This document shows positions 55,448 through 63,952 of a stretch of DNA of 64,000 nucleotides, one piece after another. Under the pieces are notes generated by a model, which had not been told where the DNA came from, made no database searches, and saw only the letters and a list, made by a program, of their open reading frames with translations. Source of the DNA: Clostridiaceae bacterium (GTDB taxonomy: Bacteria; Bacillota; Clostridia; Acetivibrionales; DUMC01); assembly GCA_012840075.1 (NCBI GenBank), contig DUMC01000112.1, forward strand, positions 48,619-112,618, read 5' to 3'. The position numbers and the translations under genes are program-made. Positions within the stretch are counted from its first letter, which is position 1. Every line of letters begins with the position of its first letter.

Positions 55448-56267
55448 CATCAATATCATATTTTCCTAAGCATAAGATTGCAGCAAGTCCGAGGACAAAG
55501 AATATAACACATGCAAAAATCTGAGTTTTTGGAGGTATTCCGGGAAATACGGATATCAGAGAGCCCGTGACAAAACCGATTATGAGCATGTAAGTTTTAG
55601 AAGGATATTTTTGAAGCATTTGTTCTATTATCTTTGTAGTGCCTAATACTCCTGCGGCTATACCAAGACCGACTGATATCAAAAAAGGAATATTGAATTC
55701 ATTAATAGCATTCAACGTAAGGTTATATAAACCCAAAGCGAGCAACATAAATGAACCGCTTATACCGGGAAGAACCAAGGCAATTGCAATAATTATGCCG
55801 GCAAGAAAAAGGAATATCATACTCAGAAATCCTCGTGCCGTTGCCATGTTAACAACCACTTCGGGTTCAGATGTCATTAAAAGCACAATTATGAAACCTA
55901 GCACAAAAAATATTAGATCGCTCAAGGTTATTTTCCCGGAAGAGTTAGACTTTTTGTAAAGTGTAGGAAGTCCCCCTATAATCAGCCCCATAAATAAATA
56001 TTGCATTACTGCAGGGTATCTTTCTATGGCACTTTCAAGAAGTCTGCTAAAAAGGAGTATCCCAACAGCCGAACCCAATCCCAACTCAGCCAGGAACAAA
56101 AAATTGCGCTTCCAATCTTTTAGGAAGGAACTTATGGCATGAATCATTTTATCATAAACTCCTAATATTATAGCCATTGTTCCACCACTGGCTCCAGGTA
56201 TTAAAGTAGCCAGACCAATTGCCATACCTTTGAAAAAGTTCTTTACGTGTTTAGTCATTTCTACCAT
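55443..56267 (-). CDS. DUF368 membrane protein (polyprenyl-phosphate translocase family)
   Basis: This 274-residue integral membrane protein has about eight spans. The DUF368 marks are FFKGMAIGLATLIPGASGGTMAIILGVYD at the N-terminus and the repeated half IIIAIALVLPGISGSFMLLALGLYN near residue 150. Members of this family (PopT) have been shown to recycle undecaprenyl phosphate across the membrane for wall synthesis. The ATG at 56267 follows GAGGTG by 6 nt. The stop codon lies inside the last unit of the tandem array. Confidence 0.88.
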   Translation of the reverse strand: MVEMTKHVKNFFKGMAIGLATLIPGASGGTMAIILGVYDKMIHAISSFLKDWKRNFLFLAELGLGSAVGILLFSRLLESAIERYPAVMQYLFMGLIIGGLPTLYKKSNSSGKITLSDLIFFVLGFIIVLLMTSEPEVVVNMATARGFLSMIFLFLAGIIIAIALVLPGISGSFMLLALGLYNLTLNAINEFNIPFLISVGLGIAAGVLGTTKIIEQMLQKYPSKTYMLIIGFVTGSLISVFPGIPPKTQIFACVIFFVLGLAAILCLGKYDIDV

Positions 56268-56338
56268 ACAATACACCTCAAAATTCACAATACTGTTATA
56301 CCTCAAAATTAACAATAAACACTCTTAACATAAATACT

Positions 56339-57364
56339 CTAAGGCATGTAAAATACCGTGATTTCAGGTCTTGAAAGAAATCTTAACGGAAAACAAACAT
56401 TTCCAAGACCACGATTTATATACAAAATTATACCATTCAGTTTATGCAACCCTTTACTTATCCCCATTTTACATAACTTTTCTTTTCTAAGTATAGTGTA
56501 CTCAAGATTAAAAGGCATCCATATCTGTCCTCCGTGGAAATGACCACAAAAAAGATAATCGACACTGCCTTTTGGGATTTTAAAAATTATATCAGGATTA
56601 TGTGAAAAAGCAATATTTATATCCGCTGATTTATCACAAGCACTTAATGCTTTTTCTATACAGGGATTACCGGTATTTAAATCATCAATACCAATTATAT
56701 TATATTTTTTAGAATTTTTTACAACACAAACAGCATCATTGTTAAGTACTCTAACATTTTTTTTGCTTTCCAGGACCCGTATAAATTTTTCCATGCTATT
56801 GACTTGTAAAGCTTCAAGATCAGCATTTGAAATATTGGTGTAAAGATTATTTTTATTAAAGTTATTTTTGATATCTTCAATATCATTAAAGTTGTTGTTG
56901 ATATCGCAACCCCCTTCTGTTTTACAACCATTTTTGTATTTATGATTTTTGGGATATTGTGCTTTCAATTTTGCCGCTGCTTTTAAATGTTTTAATTTCT
57001 CATTTGGCTCTAATATAGTTGTATTTTTGAAAGCTTTATGATCATGATTTCCCATACATAAATATGTTGGTATATTGTCAATTATCTTGTCAAGAAATTT
57101 CAAAAAATCCTCTATCTGATGTGGTGTATCAATATAATCACCTGTTATAATAATAATATCAGGTTTCTCAGCTTCTATTATACTTTTTGTTTTTTCTTCG
57201 GCAACTCTTAAATACTTCATATGTATATCAGATAGTTGGATTATTTTTAACCCGTTATAATTTTTGCTAAACTTAACTCTTTCAAGTTTCACCCTGCCAG
57301 CTTCAAATCTCATATATAGCAACAAAAGTACAATAATAAATAAAAACAAGTAAATATAAACCAT
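56339..57364 (-). CDS. Membrane-anchored metallophosphoesterase
   Basis: This 341-residue protein has one N-terminal membrane span (residues 2-17), then the calcineurin-like phosphoesterase fold: LSDIHMK (D-x-H), ITGDYID (GD), CMGNHDH (GNHD), FSHNPDI and CGHFHGGQ, all metal ligands intact. Between GNHD and the next strand lies an insert rich in Asn, Lys and Asp (NNNFNDIEDIKNNFNKNN) that looks like low-complexity expansion. Related proteins hydrolyse UDP-diacylglucosamine-like or other phosphodiesters; the substrate is unknown. GGAGG precedes the ATG. Confidence 0.85.
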   Translation of the reverse strand: MVYIYLFLFIIVLLLLYMRFEAGRVKLERVKFSKNYNGLKIIQLSDIHMKYLRVAEEKTKSIIEAEKPDIIIITGDYIDTPHQIEDFLKFLDKIIDNIPTYLCMGNHDHKAFKNTTILEPNEKLKHLKAAAKLKAQYPKNHKYKNGCKTEGGCDINNNFNDIEDIKNNFNKNNLYTNISNADLEALQVNSMEKFIRVLESKKNVRVLNNDAVCVVKNSKKYNIIGIDDLNTGNPCIEKALSACDKSADINIAFSHNPDIIFKIPKGSVDYLFCGHFHGGQIWMPFNLEYTILRKEKLCKMGISKGLHKLNGIILYINRGLGNVCFPLRFLSRPEITVFYMP

Positions 57365-57684
57365 TTAAAACCTCCAACATATTATACATGAAAAGTATTA
57401 TATCAACATGGAAGAAGAAAGACAAGGGGTGAGACAAGGGGACGGTTCTTCTGTCTGAGACAAGGGGACGGTTCTTCTGTCTATGTTTAGACAGAAGAAC
57501 CGTCCCCTTGTCTCAGGACAAGAGAACCGTCCCCCTGTCTATGCCGTCCCCCTGTCTATGTTTGACAATGTTTTTTAAGGTGGATATAATAAGTTAAGGG
57601 GATACACCCGCAGAGGAATGCTCTCTTTTGGAGAGGCAGAGGCAAGGGAAACACCTCTTCTATCAATTTATATAGGTGATAAAA
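57365..57684. other. Spacer dominated by dispersed repeats
   Basis: Most of this 320-bp spacer is the repeat block at 57431-57560. After it, 57612-57661 carries further inverted segments (GCTCTC/GAGAGGC and GGGAAACACCTCTT) resembling the second repeat family at 2549-2676. The promoter of the ArsR-type gene should lie in this interval but is not clear. Confidence 0.55.
57431..57560. repeat. Cluster of GGGACGGTTCTT elements forming a 26-bp perfect hairpin
   Basis: Two direct 26-bp copies (57431-57456, 57457-57482) are followed, after a 6-nt loop, by an exact inverted copy (57489-57514), so the second copy and the inverted one form a perfect 26-bp stem. Two further degenerate inverted copies follow (about 57515-57541 and 57543-57560). 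Each unit has short inverted ends AGACA/TGTCT. Confidence 0.92.
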
Positions 57685-58047
57685 ATGAATAATAGTTTTA
57701 ACGATATATGTGATGTGTGTGAAGTTCATAAAGAAAAGACTGCTTGCATAAAAAAATGCATGCTTGATGAGACAAATGCAAAAAAACTGGCAGAGGTTTT
57801 TAAGGTTTTGGGAGATCCTACAAGGATAAAAATTTTATATGTGTTATCCCAAACTGAAATGTGCGTGTGCGATATTGCTGATGTACTTGATATGACCCAG
57901 TCCGCAATTTCGCACCAGCTAAGGCTTCTTAGGGCAATGAAGCTGGTGAAGTATAGAAGAGATGGAAAGTCTGCCATTTATTCTCTTGATGATGATCATA
58001 TATTGCAGCTTTTTAATCAAGGTATGGAGCATATTCAGCATAGCTGA
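57685..58047 (+). CDS. ArsR/SmtB-family metal-responsive repressor (CadC/CzrA-like)
   Basis: This 120-residue winged-helix protein has KVLGDPTRIKILYVLSQTEMCVCDIADVLDMTQSAISHQLRLLR, the ArsR DNA-binding domain with the CVC metal motif of the alpha3N type. Extra N-terminal cysteines occur (CDVCEVHKEKTACIKKC), and the C-terminal DDDHILQLFNQGMEHIQH matches the alpha5 zinc-sensing site. It probably releases DNA when cadmium, lead or zinc binds. No efflux pump is adjacent on the plus strand, so the target is elsewhere or only itself. The ATG at 57685 follows AGGTGAT; an earlier GTG overlaps it. Confidence 0.88.
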   Translation: MNNSFNDICDVCEVHKEKTACIKKCMLDETNAKKLAEVFKVLGDPTRIKILYVLSQTEMCVCDIADVLDMTQSAISHQLRLLRAMKLVKYRRDGKSAIYSLDDDHILQLFNQGMEHIQHS

Positions 58048-58155
58048 TACTCGGTGCATCTATAATAATACTCTTGCTTATATCACAGTTTATATTTAAT
58101 ATATTTAATAGTTGCTTGACTGGCTTGGCTGATGTTCAGCACAGCTGACATTCAG

Positions 58156-58743
58156 CTAATCATTAATACTTTTTACCTTACTTTTTGCCGCCTTCATATT
58201 CATTGCAAAGTATATGCATACACCGATAGCAATAATAACATCTCCAATACTAAAAACGTTGGAAAGAGGTATATAAGATGGAATAACAAAAATATCTCCC
58301 AGCCACGGTAATATAGTTTCGGCTGTAATTGCTTTTGAGTTGTTAATTGATTCACCTTGTTTCAACAAGTCTGCATGTTTTCCTATGGAAGAAGCGGAGA
58401 AAGACTCAATGGATGCAGGCATGTGGCCGCGGTTTAAAATTATAACGATAGCATTTAATAGAATACCTACACCAATGACGGCAATCCCAGGCACTTTATA
58501 ATTAATGGATATGAAAATCAATATCAGTATGTAAGATAATATATGAAGTGCAATGACTATACTTTCATAGTTTTGCTGTAGAGTTTTGAAAAACGGTATA
58601 TCCGAAAAGATAAAAATCTGTATTAAAAATCCTCCAATTGCAAGATACAATTTTTTGAAAGTTGTTTGAGATAAATACTTTAACCTTCCGCCTAAAATAT
58701 AACCTATTATAATGCCCAAAACAACTGCATAGAGAATAAACAC
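58156..58743 (-). CDS. DUF5317 membrane protein
   Basis: This 195-residue integral membrane protein has about five to six spans. The conserved VIILNRGHMPAS segment in the middle identifies the DUF5317 family of Clostridia, of unknown function. The start is the GTG at 58743, 6 nt after GGGAGGTG; the longer frame is rejected. It lies downstream of an HD-GYP protein on the same strand, and a functional link is possible but unproven. Confidence 0.72.
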   Translation of the reverse strand: MFILYAVVLGIIIGYILGGRLKYLSQTTFKKLYLAIGGFLIQIFIFSDIPFFKTLQQNYESIVIALHILSYILILIFISINYKVPGIAVIGVGILLNAIVIILNRGHMPASIESFSASSIGKHADLLKQGESINNSKAITAETILPWLGDIFVIPSYIPLSNVFSIGDVIIAIGVCIYFAMNMKAAKSKVKSIND

Positions 58744-58879
58744 AATATACACCTCCCAATAAACTACAGAAAGAATTAACAACTAAACAGGAAAAATTAA
58801 TAAAGAAGATCCATCATGTTGGTTAGATTGTATTTATTTATTTGGTTAATTGTAAATCGTATTATTTTTAATAAATATT

Positions 58880-60202
58880 TTATTTTTTTACAAAATTATC
58901 ATTATTATGAACATATCCATAATCTCTTTCTAATACTTTTATAAACGCCTTCACAACAACTGGATCAAATTGTGTCCCGGAATTTTTAATAAGTTCTTTT
59001 ACTGCTTCCTTTTGAGGTAAAGCTTTTCTATAAGGACGGTCGCTGGTCATTGCGTCATAGCAGTCCGCAACAGCAAGGATCCTGGCTCCGATAGGGATCG
59101 AACTTCCGGTTAATTTGTGGGGATAGCCTTTACCATCCATCCTCTCATGATGGTATAATACATATTTAGCGCCGGCTTTATAAGGCTTTAAATTATTCAA
59201 AAGACGATAAGCCACTTCAGGATGTTTTTTAATTTTTTCATATTCAGCATAAGTCAGCTTTCCGGGTTTTTTTAATATTCCGTCTTCAATAACAATTTTA
59301 CCAACATCATGAACACGTCCGGCTGTCTCTATTTCGTATATGGCATCTTGAGACAAATGGAGTTCTTGGGCGATTTTACTTGAGTATTCTGCAACCCGCA
59401 TGGAATGAGAATAAGTATAACTATCACGTTCGTCGATAATATTAGCCAATACGTTAAGCGTTTCTACTGTTTCCATACTTAAAGTGTAGTATCTTCGAAT
59501 AGCCTGGTCGGCCATAATAAGAGGAGGTATGAGTATTAAAACTTTATAAGGCTGGGTTGGAGTATAAAGGAGGGAAGCTGCTATACTTATTGGTGCGATG
59601 CTGAAATAAAACCACACCATAATCTTGTAATCACTGAGGAAGACATCTATAAACCTATTCCCTGTAAAAAGGGAGATTACAATTGATATGAAGAAAGTAT
59701 TCAAAGTATAATACACAATAACTGATAAAATGATAGCAGGAAGATCTAGTATAATGTCCAGAGTAACATCGGGTGGAGACAGCTTCAATAAATCAAAGAA
59801 AATGCTTGTAATCAAAAGGCAAAGTGAATATTGTCCCGTATTAAATAAAGCTTTATACCAGGCTTTTTTTGATATAAATTCAGCAATTAAAGTAGCAACA
59901 ATAACTACCAGAACAGCTTCCCATTTATCAAGAAGTATTATCATGGAAAGCTGAACCGAAAAAGATAAAGTCATATCCATTCTGTAATACAAAATACTCC
60001 TAAAAGGTTTTAAATCTGCAGCCGATTCAAGGACAATCCAGAATAAGAGGATGTACCAATTATTAAAATCTACATGACTTATTGCAAACCATATAATTGG
60101 AAATATACTGAAACCAACTAAATAAACATAAATAAATCTATAATTAATCTTTTTATAAATACTCTTAAGAAATTTTGAAATTTTAAAAGAGTCACTAAAC
60201 AT
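58880..60202 (-). CDS. Membrane-bound HD-GYP domain protein (putative c-di-GMP phosphodiesterase)
   Basis: This 440-residue protein has an N-terminal membrane domain of about seven spans (residues 20-230), without a recognised extracellular sensor. The HD-GYP domain has YTYSHSMRVAEYS, GRVHDVGKIVIEDGIL (HD pair), KKHPEVAYRLL, YHHERMDGKGYPHKLTG (HHE and the GYP-type loop) and RILAVADCYDAMTSDRPYR. All expected metal-binding residues are present, so cleavage of cyclic di-GMP is likely. The ribosome binding site is weak (GGGAAG). Confidence 0.88.
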   Translation of the reverse strand: MFSDSFKISKFLKSIYKKINYRFIYVYLVGFSIFPIIWFAISHVDFNNWYILLFWIVLESAADLKPFRSILYYRMDMTLSFSVQLSMIILLDKWEAVLVVIVATLIAEFISKKAWYKALFNTGQYSLCLLITSIFFDLLKLSPPDVTLDIILDLPAIILSVIVYYTLNTFFISIVISLFTGNRFIDVFLSDYKIMVWFYFSIAPISIAASLLYTPTQPYKVLILIPPLIMADQAIRRYYTLSMETVETLNVLANIIDERDSYTYSHSMRVAEYSSKIAQELHLSQDAIYEIETAGRVHDVGKIVIEDGILKKPGKLTYAEYEKIKKHPEVAYRLLNNLKPYKAGAKYVLYHHERMDGKGYPHKLTGSSIPIGARILAVADCYDAMTSDRPYRKALPQKEAVKELIKNSGTQFDPVVVKAFIKVLERDYGYVHNNDNFVKK

Positions 60203-60692
60203 TCATGTCTTCCCCTATCAGTGAATTATAGTATAGCAATTAGTGTAGTAATTTGTATTGCAATGAAATTATTTGGCAATTTAATTAGTAATTCAAAATA
60301 AGCTAGATCATTATTATACGATATTATTCTATAAAATTTTTTAAAATCCTGCAAATGTTGAATAAATTATATATTATATTTAATTTTATAACAGCAAGTC
60401 ATTGTATAACATATGATTATAAGTATTGTATAACATATGATTATGAGTCAATATAAAAGACCATAAATTAAAGCAATATTAAAAAAATGATTATAAGGGA
60501 TTATAGATTACCGAAAACCGTTTTAACTCATTGAAAAATAAATAAATATAAAAAAAAAGCCTTATAAAATAAGGCTTTTTAATGAAGTAATGATTAATTG
60601 TTATTAATTATGTATTAATAGGTTAATGTAAAATCTATATAATCTGATGAAAACTTAAATTTAAAGTTATAATTTACTTATAACTTTAGAAA
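60203..60692. other. AT-rich spacer with terminator
   Basis: This 490-bp spacer has no supported gene. It contains a short duplication (AGTATTGTATAACATATGAT region near 60400-60440) and the terminator at 60554-60580. Confidence 0.5.
60554..60580. terminator. Perfect hairpin terminator, usable on both strands
   Basis: AAAAAGCCTTAT and ATAAGGCTTTTT form a 12-bp stem with a 3-nt loop. On the minus strand it ends the transcript of the small gene at 60693-60788. Confidence 0.88.
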
Positions 60693-60788
60693 TTAGCCCC
60701 ATTTCCAACCTGCTACACCGGCCAATACTAAAGAAATGATACCTGCTATTTGAAGAATTACCGGAATAATTTTACCCCACTTTTTCAT
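60693..60788 (-). CDS. Small hydrophobic peptide (31 residues)
   Basis: AAAGGAGG (60797-60804) lies 8 nt before the ATG of a 32-codon frame. The product is a basic head (MKKWGKII), a hydrophobic helix (PVILQIAGIISLVLAGVAG) and the ending WKWG: a single-span membrane peptide. I do not recognise its family. The good ribosome binding site and following terminator support a real gene. Confidence 0.7.
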   Translation of the reverse strand: MKKWGKIIPVILQIAGIISLVLAGVAGWKWG

Positions 60789-61128
60789 GTGAACATCCTC
60801 CTTTAAAAATTTTATATTTTATATATGTTAATTTTATTACATATTCATTAATTAATATATATTAAGATTCAAATAATTAACGCTTAAATACGGATTAACT
60901 TAGATGTTGATTAATCATGATGCGTTTTGATGCGCTTATGAATCATACTAAAATCTAAAAAAATAATAACATAACATGAAAATGATGTCAATACTTTAAA
61001 CTGTCTTTAAGTAATAAGTTTTTTGTTTTTATAAAAACTGTAACCAAAAACATTATTATAGCATAATATGGAATAGTGTAAACAGATTAAAGCTTGAAAA
61101 TAAAAGGAAAGTTTTGGAGGATGATAAA
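60789..61128. other. Divergent spacer between two small membrane protein genes
   Basis: This 340-bp AT-rich spacer must hold promoters for both flanking small genes. Nothing definite is seen; repeated gatgcgttttgatgcgctt-like words occur near 60920-60940. Confidence 0.4.
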
Positions 61129-61299
61129 ATGGGAAATAATAAAAGCTTCTTGGGAAATTTTTTCGGTGATGAAAAATTATTGTGGTTCATAATTTTATTC
61201 TTGCTTTTATTCTGGTGCTGTGGATGTTATATTAAATCAGGTACGAGGACAGAAGAGTTTGAAGAGAGTTTCGAAGATATTCCTATGAATGTTGAATAA
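61129..61299 (+). CDS. Small single-span membrane protein, family A
   Basis: This 56-residue protein has the head GNNKSFLGNFFGDEK, a helix LLWFIILFLLLFWCCGC and an acidic tail (EEFEESFEDIPMNVE). The helix is almost identical to that of the peptide at 10409-10525. The ATG at 61129 is 8 nt after GGAGG; an upstream TTG is rejected because it overlaps that site. The longer acidic tail is the main difference from its paralogues. The function is unknown. Confidence 0.75.
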   Translation: MGNNKSFLGNFFGDEKLLWFIILFLLLFWCCGCYIKSGTRTEEFEESFEDIPMNVE

Positions 61300-61779
61300 A
61301 TGACTATTTTTAACTAGACTGTATAGATAATATTTCTAGCAAGTAGTTGATTTACAACCTACTCTTCCCTTACATATAAATAATTTTGCTGTTTTTGTAT
61401 TTACAAGGGAGCTTGCCAGGATTAGCCCCCTTTTTTTATTAATAATTTTACAGATTATTGAGTTGTTTTTTTATGTAAACTGTAAATGAAATATTATTAT
61501 GTTAATTACTTAATAAATTCTAATATAATATATCAGAATGATGTAATTTCCGTAAATTGACTAATATACCCGCATATAACTTAAAACAGCCTATTTTAAT
61601 AATTTAATTTATGTTCAATTCTGTTATAATTTAAAAAAGTAATAATAACAATTCTGTATATAATTTGATTTGCAGCTTTGAAGGGCAGTGATTTCCAAGA
61701 ATTATATACGATGAATTCTATTATTACCCCTAGTATTAAAAATTAATAATTAATGGATGATTAAGAGGAGATGATTATA
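61300..61779. other. Spacer upstream of the ATP-grasp gene
   Basis: This 480-bp spacer has no supported gene. It starts with a terminator for the small membrane protein (61405-61437) and ends in the AT-rich leader of the ATP-grasp gene. Confidence 0.5.
61405..61437 (+). terminator. Terminator after the small membrane protein gene
   Basis: AAGGGAGC pairs with GCCCCCTT with one mismatch and runs into seven Ts. Confidence 0.7.
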
Positions 61780-62820
61780 ATGGAGTTAGGAGAAAACGAA
61801 CCACTACCAGGAGAAAATGGAAGCAAATCCTATAAGGTAGGGCTTACATTTAATTTAAAGAAAGGGCTTAAATCGGATGTTGAAGACCTAGAAGCCGAAT
61901 ATGACAGCATTGAGACGGTAAATGCGATAAAAGAAGTATTGGAAAATCTCGGCTGTGAGGTAACACTTTTAGAAGCTGATAAAAACGTTATTCAAAGCTT
62001 GTTAAATAACAAACCGGACATTGTTTTTAACATAGCAGAAGGACTAAATGGAAGAGGAAGGGAAGCGCATATTCCGGCTTTGTTGAATTTCCTTGGAATC
62101 CCGTTTACAGGTTCAGATGAAACTACTCTTTGTATAGCTTTAGATAAGGAATTAACAAAAAGAATATTATCAACTTATGGTATTAGAACTCCTGAATATT
62201 GTCTAATAAAGTGCACATCCCAACAGATCCCGCCAATGGATTATCCGGTCATAGTTAAACCAAATGCCGAAGGTTCAAGCAAGGGTATTTCCGATACGGC
62301 AATAGTCAAAAATGAAGAAGAACTAAGAAAGTTGATTAATAAAAATTGTAGAATATATAATCAACCGATGCTGGTAGAAAAATATATAAAAGGCAGAGAA
62401 TTTACAGTAGCTGTTATCGGAAACGACGAAGATACGATTGTTTTTCCTCCTATGGAGATAAAATTCCGAAAAAATGACGAAAGATACAGCATTTACAGCT
62501 ACAACGTAAAGAAGAATTATAAAGAGTACGTGGAATATATTTGTCCCCCTTTTATTGAAGAGAGGATATTGAAAGATATGACGGAAACTGCAAGAAAGAT
62601 CTATAATTGTTTAAATTGCAGGGATTTTTCCAGAATTGACTTCCGTGTATCAGAGGAAGGAGAGGTATATTTTATTGAAATTAATCCTTTGCCGGGTCTG
62701 GCACCAGGATATAGTGATTTCCCGATGATTACGGCATTTAATGGAATAAGTTATTATGACACCGTTAAAATGGTTTTAAATAGCGGACTTAAACGGTATG
62801 GCATGAGTACCGTAGGATAA
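61780..62820 (+). CDS. ATP-grasp ligase related to D-alanine--D-alanine ligase
   Basis: This 346-residue ATP-grasp enzyme has VFNIAEGLNGRGREAHIPALL near residue 82, the ATP loop IVKPNAEGSSKGIS near 160, VEKYIKGREFTVAVIG near 205, DFSRIDFRVSEEGEVYFIEINPLPGL near 285 and a Ddl-like ending. It differs from true Ddl in being unlinked to wall genes and having IDKEL/LDKELTKR substrate-side sequence. It sits 16 bp before a lysine 2,3-aminomutase homologue, so it may join a beta-amino acid or lysine to another amino acid. The ATG at 61780 is 9 nt after AGGAG; an earlier ATG touches that site. Confidence 0.8.
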   Translation: MELGENEPLPGENGSKSYKVGLTFNLKKGLKSDVEDLEAEYDSIETVNAIKEVLENLGCEVTLLEADKNVIQSLLNNKPDIVFNIAEGLNGRGREAHIPALLNFLGIPFTGSDETTLCIALDKELTKRILSTYGIRTPEYCLIKCTSQQIPPMDYPVIVKPNAEGSSKGISDTAIVKNEEELRKLINKNCRIYNQPMLVEKYIKGREFTVAVIGNDEDTIVFPPMEIKFRKNDERYSIYSYNVKKNYKEYVEYICPPFIEERILKDMTETARKIYNCLNCRDFSRIDFRVSEEGEVYFIEINPLPGLAPGYSDFPMITAFNGISYYDTVKMVLNSGLKRYGMSTVG

Positions 62821-62836
62821 AAGGGAGGATAAATAT

Positions 62837-63952
62837 ATGAAAGACTATAAAACTATAAGTTTATGGAAAGACGTAACTTCCGGGCAGTGGGAAGATTGGA
62901 GATGGCAGCTTAAGAACAGGATTACAACAACTCAGCAATTAAGTGAAGTAATTCATTTATCAGAGGAGGAAAAACACGACATCGATTTTTGCCTTAAAAG
63001 ATTTAGGATGGCAATAACTCCATATTATTCAACATTAATTGATGATGATGATGATAAAAATTCTCCGATAAAAATGCAAGCTGTTCCTTCAATTAAAGAA
63101 CTGGATGTTAGAAGTGAAGAGTTAGCAGATCCTCTTGCCGAAGATTCGCAATCTCCTGTTAAAAACATCGTTCACAGGTATCCTGACAGGGTATTATTTA
63201 TAGTAACCTACAAATGTTCAATGTATTGCAGGCACTGTACCAGAAGGCGCATAGTAGGAGAAGAGGATTTTTCCATAGATGAAGAAACACTTGAAAATGC
63301 AATTTCATATATAAAAAGTAACAGTAAAATCAGAGATGTGCTTTTATCAGGCGGCGACCCATTAGTAATGAATGACGGATATATTGAAAATATTATACGG
63401 AGATTAAGAGAAATACCTCACGTAGAGATAATAAGAATAGGTACACGCACGCCTGTAGTTTTACCTATGAGAATAACTGATGACCTTGTTAACATGCTCA
63501 GAAAATATCACCCTATTTGGATAAACACCCATTTTAATCATCCTAAGGAAATAACGGAGGAATCAATAAAAGCATGCACAAAAATTGTTGATGCCGGTAT
63601 ACCCTTGGGTAATCAAAGTGTTCTCCTGAAAGGTGTAAATGACAATGTGGAAACTTTAAAGGAATTGTATTTAAAACTTGTCAAATACCGTGTAAGACCG
63701 TATTATCTATATCAGTGTGATCTTGCACAAGGAATAGGCCATTTCAGGACCAAGGTGGAAACAGGTATAGAAATAATTAGAAATCTCAGAGGATATATAT
63801 CAGGATTTGCAGTTCCCACATTTGTCATAGATGCTCCAAGGGGAGGAGGCAAAATACCGATAAATCCGGAATATATAATTTCTGTGGATGATAACCAAGT
63901 AGTAATGAAAAACTATAAGGGCGACATATATTTCTATCCTAACAATGGCTAA
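62837..63952 (+). CDS. KamA-family radical SAM lysine 2,3-aminomutase homologue (short form)
   Basis: This 371-residue protein carries the radical-SAM cluster C-x3-C-x2-C (Cys127, Cys131, Cys134) and the PLP lysine at 339 in IDAPRGGGKIP. Asp295 (YQCDLAQGIGHFRT) and Asp332 match, with an offset of two, the aspartates that bind the lysine side chain in clostridial lysine 2,3-aminomutase, favouring lysine over glutamate. It ends about 45 residues early and lacks the C-terminal zinc-binding cysteine segment. It would make beta-lysine from L-lysine. It is co-oriented and closely spaced with the ATP-grasp gene. The window ends 48 bp later, so further operon genes may follow. Confidence 0.85.
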   Translation: MKDYKTISLWKDVTSGQWEDWRWQLKNRITTTQQLSEVIHLSEEEKHDIDFCLKRFRMAITPYYSTLIDDDDDKNSPIKMQAVPSIKELDVRSEELADPLAEDSQSPVKNIVHRYPDRVLFIVTYKCSMYCRHCTRRRIVGEEDFSIDEETLENAISYIKSNSKIRDVLLSGGDPLVMNDGYIENIIRRLREIPHVEIIRIGTRTPVVLPMRITDDLVNMLRKYHPIWINTHFNHPKEITEESIKACTKIVDAGIPLGNQSVLLKGVNDNVETLKELYLKLVKYRVRPYYLYQCDLAQGIGHFRTKVETGIEIIRNLRGYISGFAVPTFVIDAPRGGGKIPINPEYIISVDDNQVVMKNYKGDIYFYPNNG

